NCBI GenBank assembly: GCA_947631815.1
Contig: CANRMT010000010.1
Location: 1-44,642 of the forward strand
Reading direction: 5' to 3'
Length of the DNA: 44,642 bases
Source: an uncultured Eisenbergiella sp.
GTDB lineage: Bacteria > Bacillota > Clostridia > Lachnospirales > Lachnospiraceae
Positions 5,904 through 13,827 of the stretch are shown one piece after another (within the stretch, counting starts at the first letter, position 1; every line of letters starts with the position of its first letter). The notes below the pieces were generated by a model that worked only from the letters and a program-made list of their open reading frames with translations, had not been told where the DNA came from and did not search any database. The translations under genes were made by a program, and so were the position numbers.

Positions 5904-8411
5904 TCACTGTACTCCTTTTTTATAATGTCCTGTCGTGTATTCCTCCGGCGGCGTACCGCCCCGCGCGAAGCACTCGATGACCTGCCTGACGCGCCCGGCG
6001 CTCTCGTCCGTGAACTCCAGACGCAGCGCGCGAACCCCTTCCGCCAGAATGGCGTCCGTATACTGATGCAGGGAAAGCGGCACCGAATTGTAGACCGTAT
6101 TCATGCAGTGCATGCAGTTTATGTAAACCGGAAACGTCTTCTGATACCGGTCGGTCAGCGAGCCGGAAAAGCCCCGCCGCCGGATCTCCTGCGGCATGCC
6201 GTCCGGACCGCGGCGGACGCGGCACTCCCCCGCCGTCCGCCGGACGCAGTTGGCGGAGATCATCATGGGGATCCTCCCGTATACCATGCGCTCCTGCAGG
6301 CGGGACGGCAGCGCGCGCAGCTCATGCCGGTTAAGCTCCAGCGGCGCGGTATAGCTGTCGATGGAAAAACGGCGCATCAGAAGCGTCAGCGTCTCCCGGT
6401 TGAACACATAAAAGGAATGGGAAAGGCTGATCCTTCTCCCCAGCCGTTCTGCCAGGCAGAGCCCGGACAGGCCGGAGACCAAGAAGCCGTCAACCAGAGC
6501 GCCCTCGGGCGTATCCAGCCATTCGCGCAGCCTCGCCTGCCAATCGGAGGAATGGGCGCGCAGGATGGCGGGAAGCGTCAGGAAAAAGGAAAATGTCCCG
6601 TCCGCGGCCTTCCGCTGTCGGACCGCCTCCAGAAAAGTGAGCGAGGACCCGTCGAGGACCGCGTCCGCCACCAGGCAGATCCGCTTCACCTCGGGCGCAC
6701 GTATGGCTTCCAGCCCCTGTACGGCGTCGAGAACGGATACGAAAATGGGCGCATTTCCTTCGGTTTCCCCGGCATGCTCCGCATTCGCCCCCAGGGAAAC
6801 GGCTGCAGTTTCCCGCCCCGCCTCTACCGGCATTCCGCTTTGTTCCGTCTTGTCCGCCATATCTGCCGCGGGATCCGCTCTGCATGCAGGGTCCTTCGGC
6901 GGGCAGGCGGTCATTTCCCGAAACAGCGCATCCAACGCATCCCGGCGGAGGCTGTTGAGCGCGGAAAGCGGGACGAAGCAGTCGCCGGACAGCCTGACGG
7001 TCACACTGTCCGCCGAGAACAGAGAACCGCCCGTTTTCGAAAGCTGCTTTACGACATCCGCTTCCTGAAGCGGCCGATTCTGTGCCGCTGTCACCTCCGC
7101 GCCCTCCAGACACACCCGTGTTCCGCCGCATTCCGCCTCCAGACGGATCGGCGCGCCGACGGACAGCACGGCTTTCAGATCGACCGGTCTGGTCATCTCT
7201 TTTTTCAGCCATCTCTCCCGGACCTGCTCCAGCAGCGCCGGATCGCAGCCGCTGTATCCCGGTGCGTCCAGGGTCACCATTTCTTTCCCGTTGTACCGGT
7301 CATAATATCCGCCGCAGGTTTCCGAACGCACGTACAGCCCCGCCAACAATGCCAGATCTTCCGATTCGATCTCCCATTTTCCGGACATGCGGCTTTCGGA
7401 CATGGCCCGCCGGGCCATGCCTTCGGATGCGGCCTGCCGGACTGTGCCTTCGGACGCGGTCTGTCGGGATGTGCTTTCAGACGCAGTCCGTCGGGCCATC
7501 CCTTCGGACGCGGTCTGCGGGGTTGTGGGCATTCCCGCCGTCCTCTCCTGCGCCCCGCAGTACCGGTCGATATATTTGCGGTAGATGCCGGTGACACCCG
7601 CCACGTATTCCGGGCCCTTCATCCTTCCCTCGATCTTGAAGGAGTCGATCCCGGCATCGATCAGCATCGGCAGAAACGGCAGGGCGCACAGATCCTTCAG
7701 GCTCAGCGGATACTGCGCGCGGCCGTCTCCGGCCTTCTTCCCCTGACGCGCCGCCCCTTCGCAGCGGATCTCGTAGGGCAGACGGCAGGGCTGCGCACAG
7801 CGGCCCCTGTTGCCGCTTCTGCCTCCCAGCACGCTGGAGAAAAGGCACTGCCCGGAATAACAGTAACAGAGCGCCCCATGGATGAAGGTTTCGACCGCCA
7901 GGCCGCTCTCCTCCTTCAAGCGCCGTACCTCCTGCAGAGAAAGCTCTCTGGCGGGAACGATCCGGTCAACGCCAAGCGATCTCAAAAACAGGGCGGCCTG
8001 GCTCTCCGTGACCGTCATCTGTGTGCTGGCATGCAGCGCAATCCCCGGAAACGCCTTTGCACAGCGCGCCAGGACGCCCAGATCCTGCACGATCAGGCCG
8101 TCCAGCCCCGCCTCGCAGAACGGGGAAAGCCAGTCCTCCAGGCCCTCCAGCTCGCGCTCCTTCATCAGCGTGTTCACGGTCAGGTAAATCCTTCTGTCAA
8201 AAAAATGGGCATACCGGATGGCCTCCGTCAGCTCTTCATCTGTGAAATTGCCCGCGAAAGCCCTGGCGGAAAAACGCTGTCCGCCCAGATACACCGCATC
8301 AGCGCCCGCCGCCACCGCCGCCTTCAGACACGCCGTATCGCCTGCGGGAGCCAGAAGCTCCGGTTCCCTGATCCTGTTCGATGCCTTCGTCTGCCGATCC
8401 TCCTGACGCAT
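5904..8411 (-). CDS. U32 family peptidase-like protein with DUF3656-type C-terminus
   Basis: The 835-residue product begins MRQEDRQTKASN and soon reaches PELLAPAGD, the hallmark start of the U32 domain. The U32 signature ETFIHGALCYCYSGQC is at 174-189, followed by cysteines (RCAQPC at 204-209) that may bind a metal cluster. In several bacteria U32 proteins act in tRNA or rRNA hydroxylation (TrhP/RlhA) rather than as proteases, so a role in RNA modification is plausible. Start ATG 8411 has AAAGGA upstream; the 65 residues before it in the open frame are not coding-like. A 9-residue tandem repeat interrupts the protein at 300-344. It lies 26 bp after the zapA terminator. Confidence 0.88.
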   Translation of the reverse strand: MRQEDRQTKASNRIREPELLAPAGDTACLKAAVAAGADAVYLGGQRFSARAFAGNFTDEELTEAIRYAHFFDRRIYLTVNTLMKERELEGLEDWLSPFCEAGLDGLIVQDLGVLARCAKAFPGIALHASTQMTVTESQAALFLRSLGVDRIVPARELSLQEVRRLKEESGLAVETFIHGALCYCYSGQCLFSSVLGGRSGNRGRCAQPCRLPYEIRCEGAARQGKKAGDGRAQYPLSLKDLCALPFLPMLIDAGIDSFKIEGRMKGPEYVAGVTGIYRKYIDRYCGAQERTAGMPTTPQTASEGMARRTASESTSRQTASEGTVRQAASEGMARRAMSESRMSGKWEIESEDLALLAGLYVRSETCGGYYDRYNGKEMVTLDAPGYSGCDPALLEQVRERWLKKEMTRPVDLKAVLSVGAPIRLEAECGGTRVCLEGAEVTAAQNRPLQEADVVKQLSKTGGSLFSADSVTVRLSGDCFVPLSALNSLRRDALDALFREMTACPPKDPACRADPAADMADKTEQSGMPVEAGRETAAVSLGANAEHAGETEGNAPIFVSVLDAVQGLEAIRAPEVKRICLVADAVLDGSSLTFLEAVRQRKAADGTFSFFLTLPAILRAHSSDWQARLREWLDTPEGALVDGFLVSGLSGLCLAERLGRRISLSHSFYVFNRETLTLLMRRFSIDSYTAPLELNRHELRALPSRLQERMVYGRIPMMISANCVRRTAGECRVRRGPDGMPQEIRRRGFSGSLTDRYQKTFPVYINCMHCMNTVYNSVPLSLHQYTDAILAEGVRALRLEFTDESAGRVRQVIECFARGGTPPEEYTTGHYKKGVQ
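7394..7528 (-). repeat. Five 27-bp tandem repeats inside the U32 gene
   Basis: Five imperfect 9-residue units of the form TASEGMARR (variants TASESTSRQ, TASEGTVRQ, AASEGMARR, AMSESRMSG) occupy residues 300-344. The DNA period is 27 bp and keeps the frame. The array lies between the U32 catalytic domain and the C-terminal domain, probably as a flexible linker. Confidence 0.85.
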
Positions 8412-8437
8412 TGCAGTCCTTTCCGTTCCTTTGCCTG

Positions 8438-8466
8438 AAAAAGGGCCGTCTCGCGGACAGCCCTTT
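8438..8466 (-). terminator. Rho-independent terminator after zapA
   Basis: On the minus strand AGGGC-TGTC pairs with GAC-GGCCCT across a short loop and is followed by five T. It begins only four bases after the zapA stop and ends about 27 bp before the U32 start, so it may act as a partial attenuator for the downstream U32-ftsW-pbp genes. Confidence 0.7.
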
Positions 8467-8469
8467 CTT

Positions 8470-8883
8470 TCAATCTTTCTTTTGTACGTTGCGAAGCTGT
8501 GTCTCCAGCCGGATGATCTGCTTGGAGCTCTCCTGCAGCTCCTGCTGGGCGGAACGCAGCGACTTTTCCGTGTTCTCCAGCTTGATCTGCGCCGCCACCA
8601 GCTCATGCTTCATGTCGTACAGCTCCTTTTCCTTCGTCCGGATCTCTTCCTCCAGAAGATCGATCTGCTGTTTGGCCTTGAAGTAATCGTCCGCGATATT
8701 CAGTTCCAGGAGGATATGCTGCCTGTCCAGCTGCTGACGGCGGAAATTCTCCACCTTGGCATATTCTGCCAGCTTGTTGTTGATGTAAAAAGCTACCTTC
8801 TGCAGGTATTCCTCGCTCTCATAGCCGCTGAGCGTCAGAACGCTACCGCCGATCATGACCTTCGTATCTGTTTTAACAGCCAT
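8470..8883 (-). CDS. zapA: Cell division protein ZapA
   Basis: The 137-residue protein has the ZapA N-terminal domain (VMIGGSVLTLSGYESEEYLQKVAFYINNKL, residues 9-38, shown in part) and then a long coiled coil to the C-terminus rich in Glu, Lys and Gln. ZapA binds FtsZ and bundles its filaments at the division site in the cytoplasm. The coiled coil is longer than in the roughly 85-100 residue Bacillus protein, as is common in Lachnospiraceae. ATG 8883 follows GGGGAG. A strong promoter lies at 8971-8999 and a terminator follows the stop, so the gene is probably expressed on its own and next to the U32 gene, a conserved neighbour. Confidence 0.9.
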   Translation of the reverse strand: MAVKTDTKVMIGGSVLTLSGYESEEYLQKVAFYINNKLAEYAKVENFRRQQLDRQHILLELNIADDYFKAKQQIDLLEEEIRTKEKELYDMKHELVAAQIKLENTEKSLRSAQQELQESSKQIIRLETQLRNVQKKD

Positions 8884-8970
8884 AACACTTCTCCCCGCCA
8901 GACGCAGACGTGTTTTTCTTATGCAATGCTCTCAGGATGCAGATATAAGCCTGCCTTATTTTATGATGTT

Positions 8971-8999
8971 ATTATACCTTTCCAATCTAGGAAATGCAA
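8971..8999 (-). promoter_or_regulatory. Strong promoter of zapA
   Basis: TTGCAT (8994-8999), a 17-bp spacer and a perfect TATAAT (8971-8976). A 14-bp perfect palindrome CTTTCCGCGGAAAG lies just upstream at 9006-9019 and could be an operator. The leader to zapA is about 80 nt. Confidence 0.8.
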
Positions 9000-9033
9000 C
9001 CCTTTCTTTCCGCGGAAAGCGGCGCGGGATGCG

Positions 9034-10029
9034 TCATTCCGGCAGAGCGACGCCGAGATGCTGACAGGCCTTTTCCGTGACCACGCGCCCCCGGGGCGTG
9101 CGGTCGATGAAGCCGCTCATCAAAAGGTAAGGCTCGTATACGTCCTCGATGGTCCCGGCATCCTCTCCGATGGCCGCCGCCAGCGTGTCCAGTCCCACCG
9201 GACCGCCCCGGAATTTCTCGATCATGGTCAGGAGCATATTGCGGTCCACACGGTCCAGCCCCAGCCGGTCCACGTCCATCAGGTCCAGTGCCAGCTTCGC
9301 CACATGCTCAGTGATGACGCCGTCGTATCTGACCTGCGCGAAATCCCGGACCCGCTTCAGGATGCGGTTCGCCAGACGCGGCGTCCCCCGGCTCCGCCTG
9401 GCCATTTCCAGCGCGCCGCCCTCCTCGATCTCCACCTCCAGGACCCTGGCGGACTGCAGGATGATGACCCTCAGTTCTTCCACCGTATAAAATTCCAGCC
9501 GGTGGATCATGCCGAACCGATCCCGCAGCGGGGCGGTCAGCAGTCCCGCCCGGGTGGTGGCGCCCACCAAAGTGAACTTCGGCAGATCCAGCCGCAGGGA
9601 ACGGGCGGAGGAGCCTTTGCCGATCATGATGTCGATGACAAAATCCTCCATGGCCGGATACAGCACCTCCTCCACCTGACGGTTCAGGCGGTGGATCTCA
9701 TCAACGAACAGAATGTCGCCCTCCTGCAGATTGTTCAGAATGGCGGCCATCTCCCCGGGCTTTTCGATGGCGGGGCCGCTGGTGATCTTGATGTTGACGC
9801 CCATCTCATTGGCGATGATGCCCGCCAGTGTGGTCTTGCCGAGGCCGGGAGGCCCGTAGAACAGCACATGATCCAGCGCGTCATGGCGCTGCTTCGCCGC
9901 CTCGATGCAGATCTTCAGATTCGTCTTTGCCTTTTCCTGTCCGATATAGTCCTTCAGATACCTGGGCCGCAGATTCCCCTCGATGCGGACATCCTCTTCG
10001 GTCAGGCTCGTCTCTATCATTCTCGACAT
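9034..10029 (-). CDS. ruvB: Holliday junction ATP-dependent helicase RuvB
   Basis: A 331-residue AAA+ motor with Walker [10 protein letters not shown] at 59-67, Walker B VDEIH at 109-113, the sensor GATTRAGLL near 156-164, and the C-terminal winged helix with TPRGR. It drives branch migration of Holliday junctions with RuvA. ATG 10029 has GGAGG upstream and follows ruvA by 16 bp, so the two are an operon. Length and motifs are normal for the family. Confidence 0.98.
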   Translation of the reverse strand: MSRMIETSLTEEDVRIEGNLRPRYLKDYIGQEKAKTNLKICIEAAKQRHDALDHVLFYGPPGLGKTTLAGIIANEMGVNIKITSGPAIEKPGEMAAILNNLQEGDILFVDEIHRLNRQVEEVLYPAMEDFVIDIMIGKGSSARSLRLDLPKFTLVGATTRAGLLTAPLRDRFGMIHRLEFYTVEELRVIILQSARVLEVEIEEGGALEMARRSRGTPRLANRILKRVRDFAQVRYDGVITEHVAKLALDLMDVDRLGLDRVDRNMLLTMIEKFRGGPVGLDTLAAAIGEDAGTIEDVYEPYLLMSGFIDRTPRGRVVTEKACQHLGVALPE

Positions 10030-10045
10030 GGGATCCTCCGGTCCT

Positions 10046-10645
10046 TCACAGATTCCTGAGCGCCGCCTTCAGCAGCGCTTCCACATCCATATCCTCCCGC
10101 TCCACCGCTTTCACGGCGCGCAGGGCATCGGACGCGGCATAGCCTAGCGCCACCAGGGCTTCCACCGCCTCATTCCTCGCCTGGCTCCCCGCCGCCGCAG
10201 CCGCGGCAGTGCCTGCGTCGGCAGTCTGCGCGAGCGCATCCTGCAGGGAAACCTTATCCTTCAGCTCCAGGATGATCCGCTGGGCGGTCTTGCCGCCGAT
10301 ACCGGGCGCTCTGGCGATGGCTTTGGCATCCTGTGCCAGCACCGCCATCCGCAGCTCGTCCGCGCTCATGACCGACAGGAGCGCCAGTCCGCCCTTGGGG
10401 CCGATGCCGCTGACCGCGATCAGCTGTCTGTATATCTCCAGATCGTCCTTCGTCAAAAAGCCGAACAGCTGTATGGCATCCTCCCGGACGCTGGTATAGG
10501 TGTAGATCTTCACCTCTTCCCCGACGGGAGGAAGCAAACCGGCCACACTGCCCGGTATTCTGATGTTATAGCCGATGCTGCCCACTTCCAGTACCAGCAG
10601 GTCCTCCTTCAGTTCTGCCACACGGCCGATCATATATGCGTACAT
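10046..10645 (-). CDS. ruvA: Holliday junction DNA helicase subunit RuvA
   Basis: The 199-residue product starts [12 protein letters not shown] and has the OB fold, the helix-hairpin-helix motifs ([13 protein letters not shown] and [13 protein letters not shown]) that bind junction DNA, and the C-terminal domain III ([11 protein letters not shown]) that contacts RuvB. An Ala-rich flexible linker separates domains II and III, as usual. ATG 10645 is preceded by GGAGAAGG. It is first in the ruvAB operon; no ruvC is present here, as is normal in Bacillota, which use RecU. Confidence 0.97.
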   Translation of the reverse strand: MYAYMIGRVAELKEDLLVLEVGSIGYNIRIPGSVAGLLPPVGEEVKIYTYTSVREDAIQLFGFLTKDDLEIYRQLIAVSGIGPKGGLALLSVMSADELRMAVLAQDAKAIARAPGIGGKTAQRIILELKDKVSLQDALAQTADAGTAAAAAAGSQARNEAVEALVALGYAASDALRAVKAVEREDMDVEALLKAALRNL

Positions 10646-10669
10646 GTATCCTTCTCCGTTTTCGTTTCA

Positions 10670-10706
10670 GCCAGCCGCACGCAAAGCCGTGTGCGGTCCT
10701 GCCGGC
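10670..10706. other. GC-rich hairpin in the ruvA leader
   Basis: CCGCAC (10675-10680) pairs with GTGCGG (10691-10696) and outer GCC bases pair with GGC. On the + strand a T-rich run follows, so it has terminator shape in that direction, although no + gene precedes it. On the minus strand it lies about 25 nt before the ruvA start and could affect ruvA translation. Confidence 0.4.
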
Positions 10707-10767
10707 CTTTTCTTTTTTTTTACCGCTGTAAATCCTGCTCTGCACAAAGCAGGTGTTCATTTCATGT

Positions 10768-11316
10768 TTATAAAATGTCGGCGTCCTCCCCCGGTATCCT
10801 GCGGGGGATCCGTTTGATCAGCTCTCCCGCGGCGGTCCCGATCACGAGGCCAGTCACGCACCCCGCGGCCAGAAGCCATGGGAGCCAGGAGACCATCCAG
10901 CCGGTCCGCACAACAGCCGCAGCGGCGGTCAGCTGTCCGATGTTGTGAAAAACGCCTCCGCAAACGCTCACGCCGATGACGGACATCCCCGTGTGCTTCT
11001 TCGCAAAAGCCATCGCCGCGAACGAAACCAGCGCTCCCGAAAGGCTGTACAGCAGGACATACGGACTGCCAAACAGGATGGAGGCCAGCAGGACCCGGCT
11101 GAGATTGACCAGAAGCGCACTGCGCCATCCCATCCGATACAGCGCGAACACCACGATCAGGTTCGCCAGTCCGATCCGGATCCCCGGGACCGGCGGCACC
11201 AGCCCGATCAGAGATTCCACCCAGGACAGCATCAGCGCCGCGCAGGTGAGCATGCCCAGAACGGCCGTTCTTTTCACGGAAGCGCCTTTCGGACGGATTC
11301 CCGTTCGTTTTCTCAT
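10768..11316 (-). CDS. Gx transporter family membrane protein (HepST component I-like)
   Basis: This 182-residue polytopic membrane protein (five to six segments) carries the family pattern GIRIGLANLIVVFALYR followed by SRVLLASILFGSP. It belongs to the family once annotated as heptaprenyl diphosphate synthase component I, now viewed as a small substrate-specific membrane component (Gx transporter). Substrate unknown. It overlaps the NusG-II gene by 4 bp (ATGA), the usual partnership in Clostridia, which suggests both act at the cytoplasmic membrane. No terminator is evident before the ruvA leader 120 bp downstream. Confidence 0.85.
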   Translation of the reverse strand: MRKRTGIRPKGASVKRTAVLGMLTCAALMLSWVESLIGLVPPVPGIRIGLANLIVVFALYRMGWRSALLVNLSRVLLASILFGSPYVLLYSLSGALVSFAAMAFAKKHTGMSVIGVSVCGGVFHNIGQLTAAAAVVRTGWMVSWLPWLLAAGCVTGLVIGTAAGELIKRIPRRIPGEDADIL

Positions 11317-11711
11317 ATGAGCTCCTTTGCACAGGCGACCGCGTCCGCTTCTCCGCCGTCTTCAGACACGAACCGGATCACAAGCCGGTGCGGCAGACAG
11401 ACGATCTGCTCCCCCGGTCCGGAGATCCAGCCCTGCCGGACGCAGATCTGCTCCGGACAGTCGGCCTCCCAGATCCGGGCGCGCCCGTCCTCAATCTCCA
11501 GAACGTTGTATCCGTCACCGTCCGCACCCGTCAGGTACACCGTCCGGTCCTCCTGCAGCGAAAGCCGCAGAATCTCCCTTCCGTCCTGCTCTACCACCAC
11601 GGACCCGGCCTTCTGACCGCCGCCCCGGCGCGCATACACAAAAAAAATGCCCGCCGCAGCCGCCGCGATGACCAGGATTCCCATGATGAACTGTAAGTCC
11701 CTTTTATTCAT
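11313..11711 (-). CDS. NusG domain II-containing membrane-anchored protein
   Basis: The 132-residue form starts MNKRDLQFIMGI, has one N-terminal membrane helix and then a small extracytoplasmic beta domain with CPEQICVRQGWIS and a Cys-Leu-Pro-His segment (CLPHRLVI), the hallmark of NusG domain II proteins. Despite the name it is not the transcription factor. Function is unknown; it usually pairs with the Gx transporter, as here. The start is uncertain: TTG 11738, ATG 11711 and ATG 11684 share the frame, and a promoter-like TTGAAA-N17-TAGGAT (11710-11738) overlaps the first two. I chose 11711 because family members begin at this point. Confidence 0.8.
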   Translation of the reverse strand: MNKRDLQFIMGILVIAAAAAGIFFVYARRGGGQKAGSVVVEQDGREILRLSLQEDRTVYLTGADGDGYNVLEIEDGRARIWEADCPEQICVRQGWISGPGEQIVCLPHRLVIRFVSEDGGEADAVACAKELI

Positions 11712-11766
11712 CCTACCATACCCAAACATATGTTTCAAGTGATGATTTCACAAAAATCCGCTTTCC

Positions 11767-11995
11767 GGCTGAGCCCGTCTGCTCCGATGCCGCCGCGCTG
11801 CTCCTCCGGCCGGCCGGGTGTATTCCTTTTCCGGACACGCTCGCGCTCGAGAAAAACGCAGCGGCACTAAGCTCAGCTTCGCCCGAAGGGCTCGCTTCGC
11901 TAAGGGCCGGCGTTTTTCTAACGGTCCGGGAAAATGGAATGCACCCGGCCAGCCGGAGGAGCAGCGCGGCGGCATCGGAGCAGGCGGGCTCAGCC
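11767..11995. repeat. Long imperfect palindrome, copy 2 (LIR-2)
   Basis: Left arm 11767-11836 and right arm 11924-11995 are complementary apart from three substitutions and two single-base gaps. The 68-nt core (11851-11918) aligns without gaps to the core of LIR-1 when read on the opposite strand. The right arm contains the stop codon (11990-11992) and three further bases of the DUF4037 gene. Outside the left arm the minus strand reads GGAAAGCGGA then five T (11752-11766), matching the flank of LIR-1. Confidence 0.9.
11851..11918 (-). ncRNA. Conserved structured tip of LIR-2
   Basis: Same fold as the LIR-1 tip: GAAAAACGC/GCGTTTTTC, CGGC/GCCG, then AGC/GCT, GA/GA loop, AGC/GCT, GA/GAA loop, GCCC/GGGC with a TTC cap. 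The five pairs that differ from LIR-1 all remain Watson-Crick. The strand with the G-A loops is the minus strand here, the same direction as the flanking genes, unlike in LIR-1. Confidence 0.55.
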
Positions 11996-12982
11996 TTCCA
12001 GGAGCTGCAGTCCGGCGATGCGGGGATCCCGGATCCGGCCGGTCACGGACAGGGCGTGGGCCTCGAGATACAGATCCTGCGCGTCGGAAAGCCCCTGCTC
12101 GTGCAGCTGGCGGATCACCAGCTGACAGATCGTCTCGATCAGGACGGCCCGCGTATCCTTCGTATTGATGATGCCCAGCAGAAAGTCTGCATCCTGCGCC
12201 GTCTCCCAGGCGCTGCGGCTGTCAAAGGGCGCGGTGAGCTGATCCAGCAGGCCGTAGATCTCCGGCAGGACCGGCATGTTCTTCAGGCTTCTGTGCATCC
12301 ATTTATAATAGGGCGTGTAGCTTCGGTTCAAAAGATGGACCATGGAACAGGTGCTGCGGATGAACGCGTCCAGCGCCAAAAACGCGCCGGTCCACTCCCC
12401 GCGCCTGGCCAGACGGCTGTAATTGTACTGCCCCGACTGCGCCATGGCGGCGGCCCGGGCCGCGATCTTTTTCAGGCGCACATCCTCCGGATAATAGGCA
12501 AGCAGCGCCCGGCGCATCCCGCTGAAAATGCCGGACTCATCCAGGAACACCTCCCCGTTCACCGCCAGCGCCAGCCGGTCCTCCGGCAGGGCCATCCATT
12601 CCATCAGATCCGCAGGTGCGCTCTCCCTGCCGATCAGGCCGAAATAAAAATCCTCCAGACAGAGCACGCCCACCCGGTCCTGACCGAAGGCCGTCACCCG
12701 GCGCGCCGGATGTCCCTCGAATTCCCCGGGCAGAGCGTCGTATGCCTTCTGACAGGCCGCTCCGTACCGGGCGAACAGCTCTCTGGGAAGCCACAGGCAG
12801 AAGGACGGGCCGAAATCGTGATCCTCCGACCACGCATCGTCAAAACCGAAGCATTCCGAACCGTGCCCGGCGAGCCCGGCGCAGAACTGACCCTCCAGCT
12901 CCGGAAAACGGGCGCGCAGTTCGGCCAGCATGGACTGTCCGAAGCGTTCAAAATAGCGTCTGGAAAGCGCCAGCCCGTTCAT
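11990..12982 (-). CDS. DUF4037 domain protein, nucleotidyltransferase-like
   Basis: A 330-residue soluble protein of the DUF4037 type. The N-terminal GHGSECFGFDDAWSEDHD (39-56) has the Gly-Ser followed by an acidic DHD that recalls the active site of nucleotidyltransferase-fold enzymes; the second half is helical. The substrate and reaction are unknown. ATG 12982 has GGAGGAG upstream and overlaps the TPR gene stop by 4 bp; a 4-bp overlap also joins the TPR gene to the gene before it, so the three are translated as one unit. Its stop codon is part of LIR-2. Confidence 0.85.
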   Translation of the reverse strand: MNGLALSRRYFERFGQSMLAELRARFPELEGQFCAGLAGHGSECFGFDDAWSEDHDFGPSFCLWLPRELFARYGAACQKAYDALPGEFEGHPARRVTAFGQDRVGVLCLEDFYFGLIGRESAPADLMEWMALPEDRLALAVNGEVFLDESGIFSGMRRALLAYYPEDVRLKKIAARAAAMAQSGQYNYSRLARRGEWTGAFLALDAFIRSTCSMVHLLNRSYTPYYKWMHRSLKNMPVLPEIYGLLDQLTAPFDSRSAWETAQDADFLLGIINTKDTRAVLIETICQLVIRQLHEQGLSDAQDLYLEAHALSVTGRIRDPRIAGLQLLEG

Positions 12983-13827
12983 GCGTGCTCCTCCTGTCCC
13001 ATGCGCTCATAGCGCTCCGCCTCCGCCGTATCTCCCAGCCTGCGCAGAATGGCGGCGCAGTTCCCGCACAGGAGACGGTAGCTGTCATTCCTGCCGAAAT
13101 GCTTCTCCACCTCGGCCAGGGACTTCCGGTAAAGCTCCAGCGCCTTTTCCAGCCGTCCCATGCGGAAATACGCCTCGCCCAGCCCGGCCAGCGCGGCACT
13201 GTAGTGGGCATCCGTTCCCTCTTCGTTCTCCTCGAAGATGGAAATGGCCTCTTCCAGCAGGGCCTTCGCCTTTTCATTCTCATTCAGCTTAAAACAGATC
13301 AGGGCGAGGTTCGTTTTGGAGGTGGCCAGCTCCATCCTGGCGTCTGGCTGCTTTTCCACGATGGAGACCGCGCGCTCGAGAAACACCGCGGCCTTTTCGT
13401 TTTCGCCCAGCTGCTCCAGCAGAATGCTCACGTTGTTGTAAAGCCCGGCGAAGCGGTAATCGTCCGCCGGGATCGTCGTCTCGTAGATCTTCAGCGCGCG
13501 CGCATAGTCGGCCAGCGCTTCCTGCGGCCTTCCCGCGGCCCGGTAGGCGGTGGCCACATTGAGCAGCGTGGTGGCGAAATGCTCGGTGTCCTCCATCTGC
13601 AGTTCTTCCATCAGCAAAAGCACATCCTCGGAAACGGCGAACGCCTTTTCATATTGGGAAACGCTGCGGTAAAACCCGATCATCTCATTTCCCACCGAAA
13701 GATACGCGCCGTAATCCTTTTCCTCCTTCGCCTGCTCCAGCCCTGCGTTCAGGAAGGGCTCCACCTCATCCAGCCGGTTCTCCGCAAACAGCCTGTCCAG
13801 TCCCGCATAAAACGCATCTACATTCAT
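12979..13827 (-). CDS. Tetratricopeptide repeat protein
   Basis: The 282-residue protein is built of TPR-like helical pairs over most of its length: repeated Ala-Gly-Leu and Leu-x-x-Tyr-x-x-Ala-Leu patterns such as ALADYARALKIYE, GLYNNVSILLEQLG, ALAGLGEAYFRMGRLEKALELY. No signal peptide or catalytic motif is visible. TPR proteins act as scaffolds; the fixed coupling to a DUF4037 gene suggests it presents a partner to the nucleotidyltransferase-like protein. ATG 13827 overlaps the preceding gene by 4 bp. Confidence 0.85.
   Translation of the reverse strand: MNVDAFYAGLDRLFAENRLDEVEPFLNAGLEQAKEEKDYGAYLSVGNEMIGFYRSVSQYEKAFAVSEDVLLLMEELQMEDTEHFATTLLNVATAYRAAGRPQEALADYARALKIYETTIPADDYRFAGLYNNVSILLEQLGENEKAAVFLERAVSIVEKQPDARMELATSKTNLALICFKLNENEKAKALLEEAISIFEENEEGTDAHYSAALAGLGEAYFRMGRLEKALELYRKSLAEVEKHFGRNDSYRLLCGNCAAILRRLGDTAEAERYERMGQEEHA

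Noticed and set aside
7381-7530. Regular 27-bp repeats considered as a CRISPR array
   Set aside because: The units are contiguous, without spacers, and stay in frame inside a coding sequence; there are no cas genes in the window.
5889-8438. 849-codon open frame on the + strand opposite the U32 gene
   Set aside because: It is a GC-rich antisense shadow: arginine, proline and histidine-rich, without any domain, RBS or promoter, while the minus strand encodes a recognisable U32 protein.
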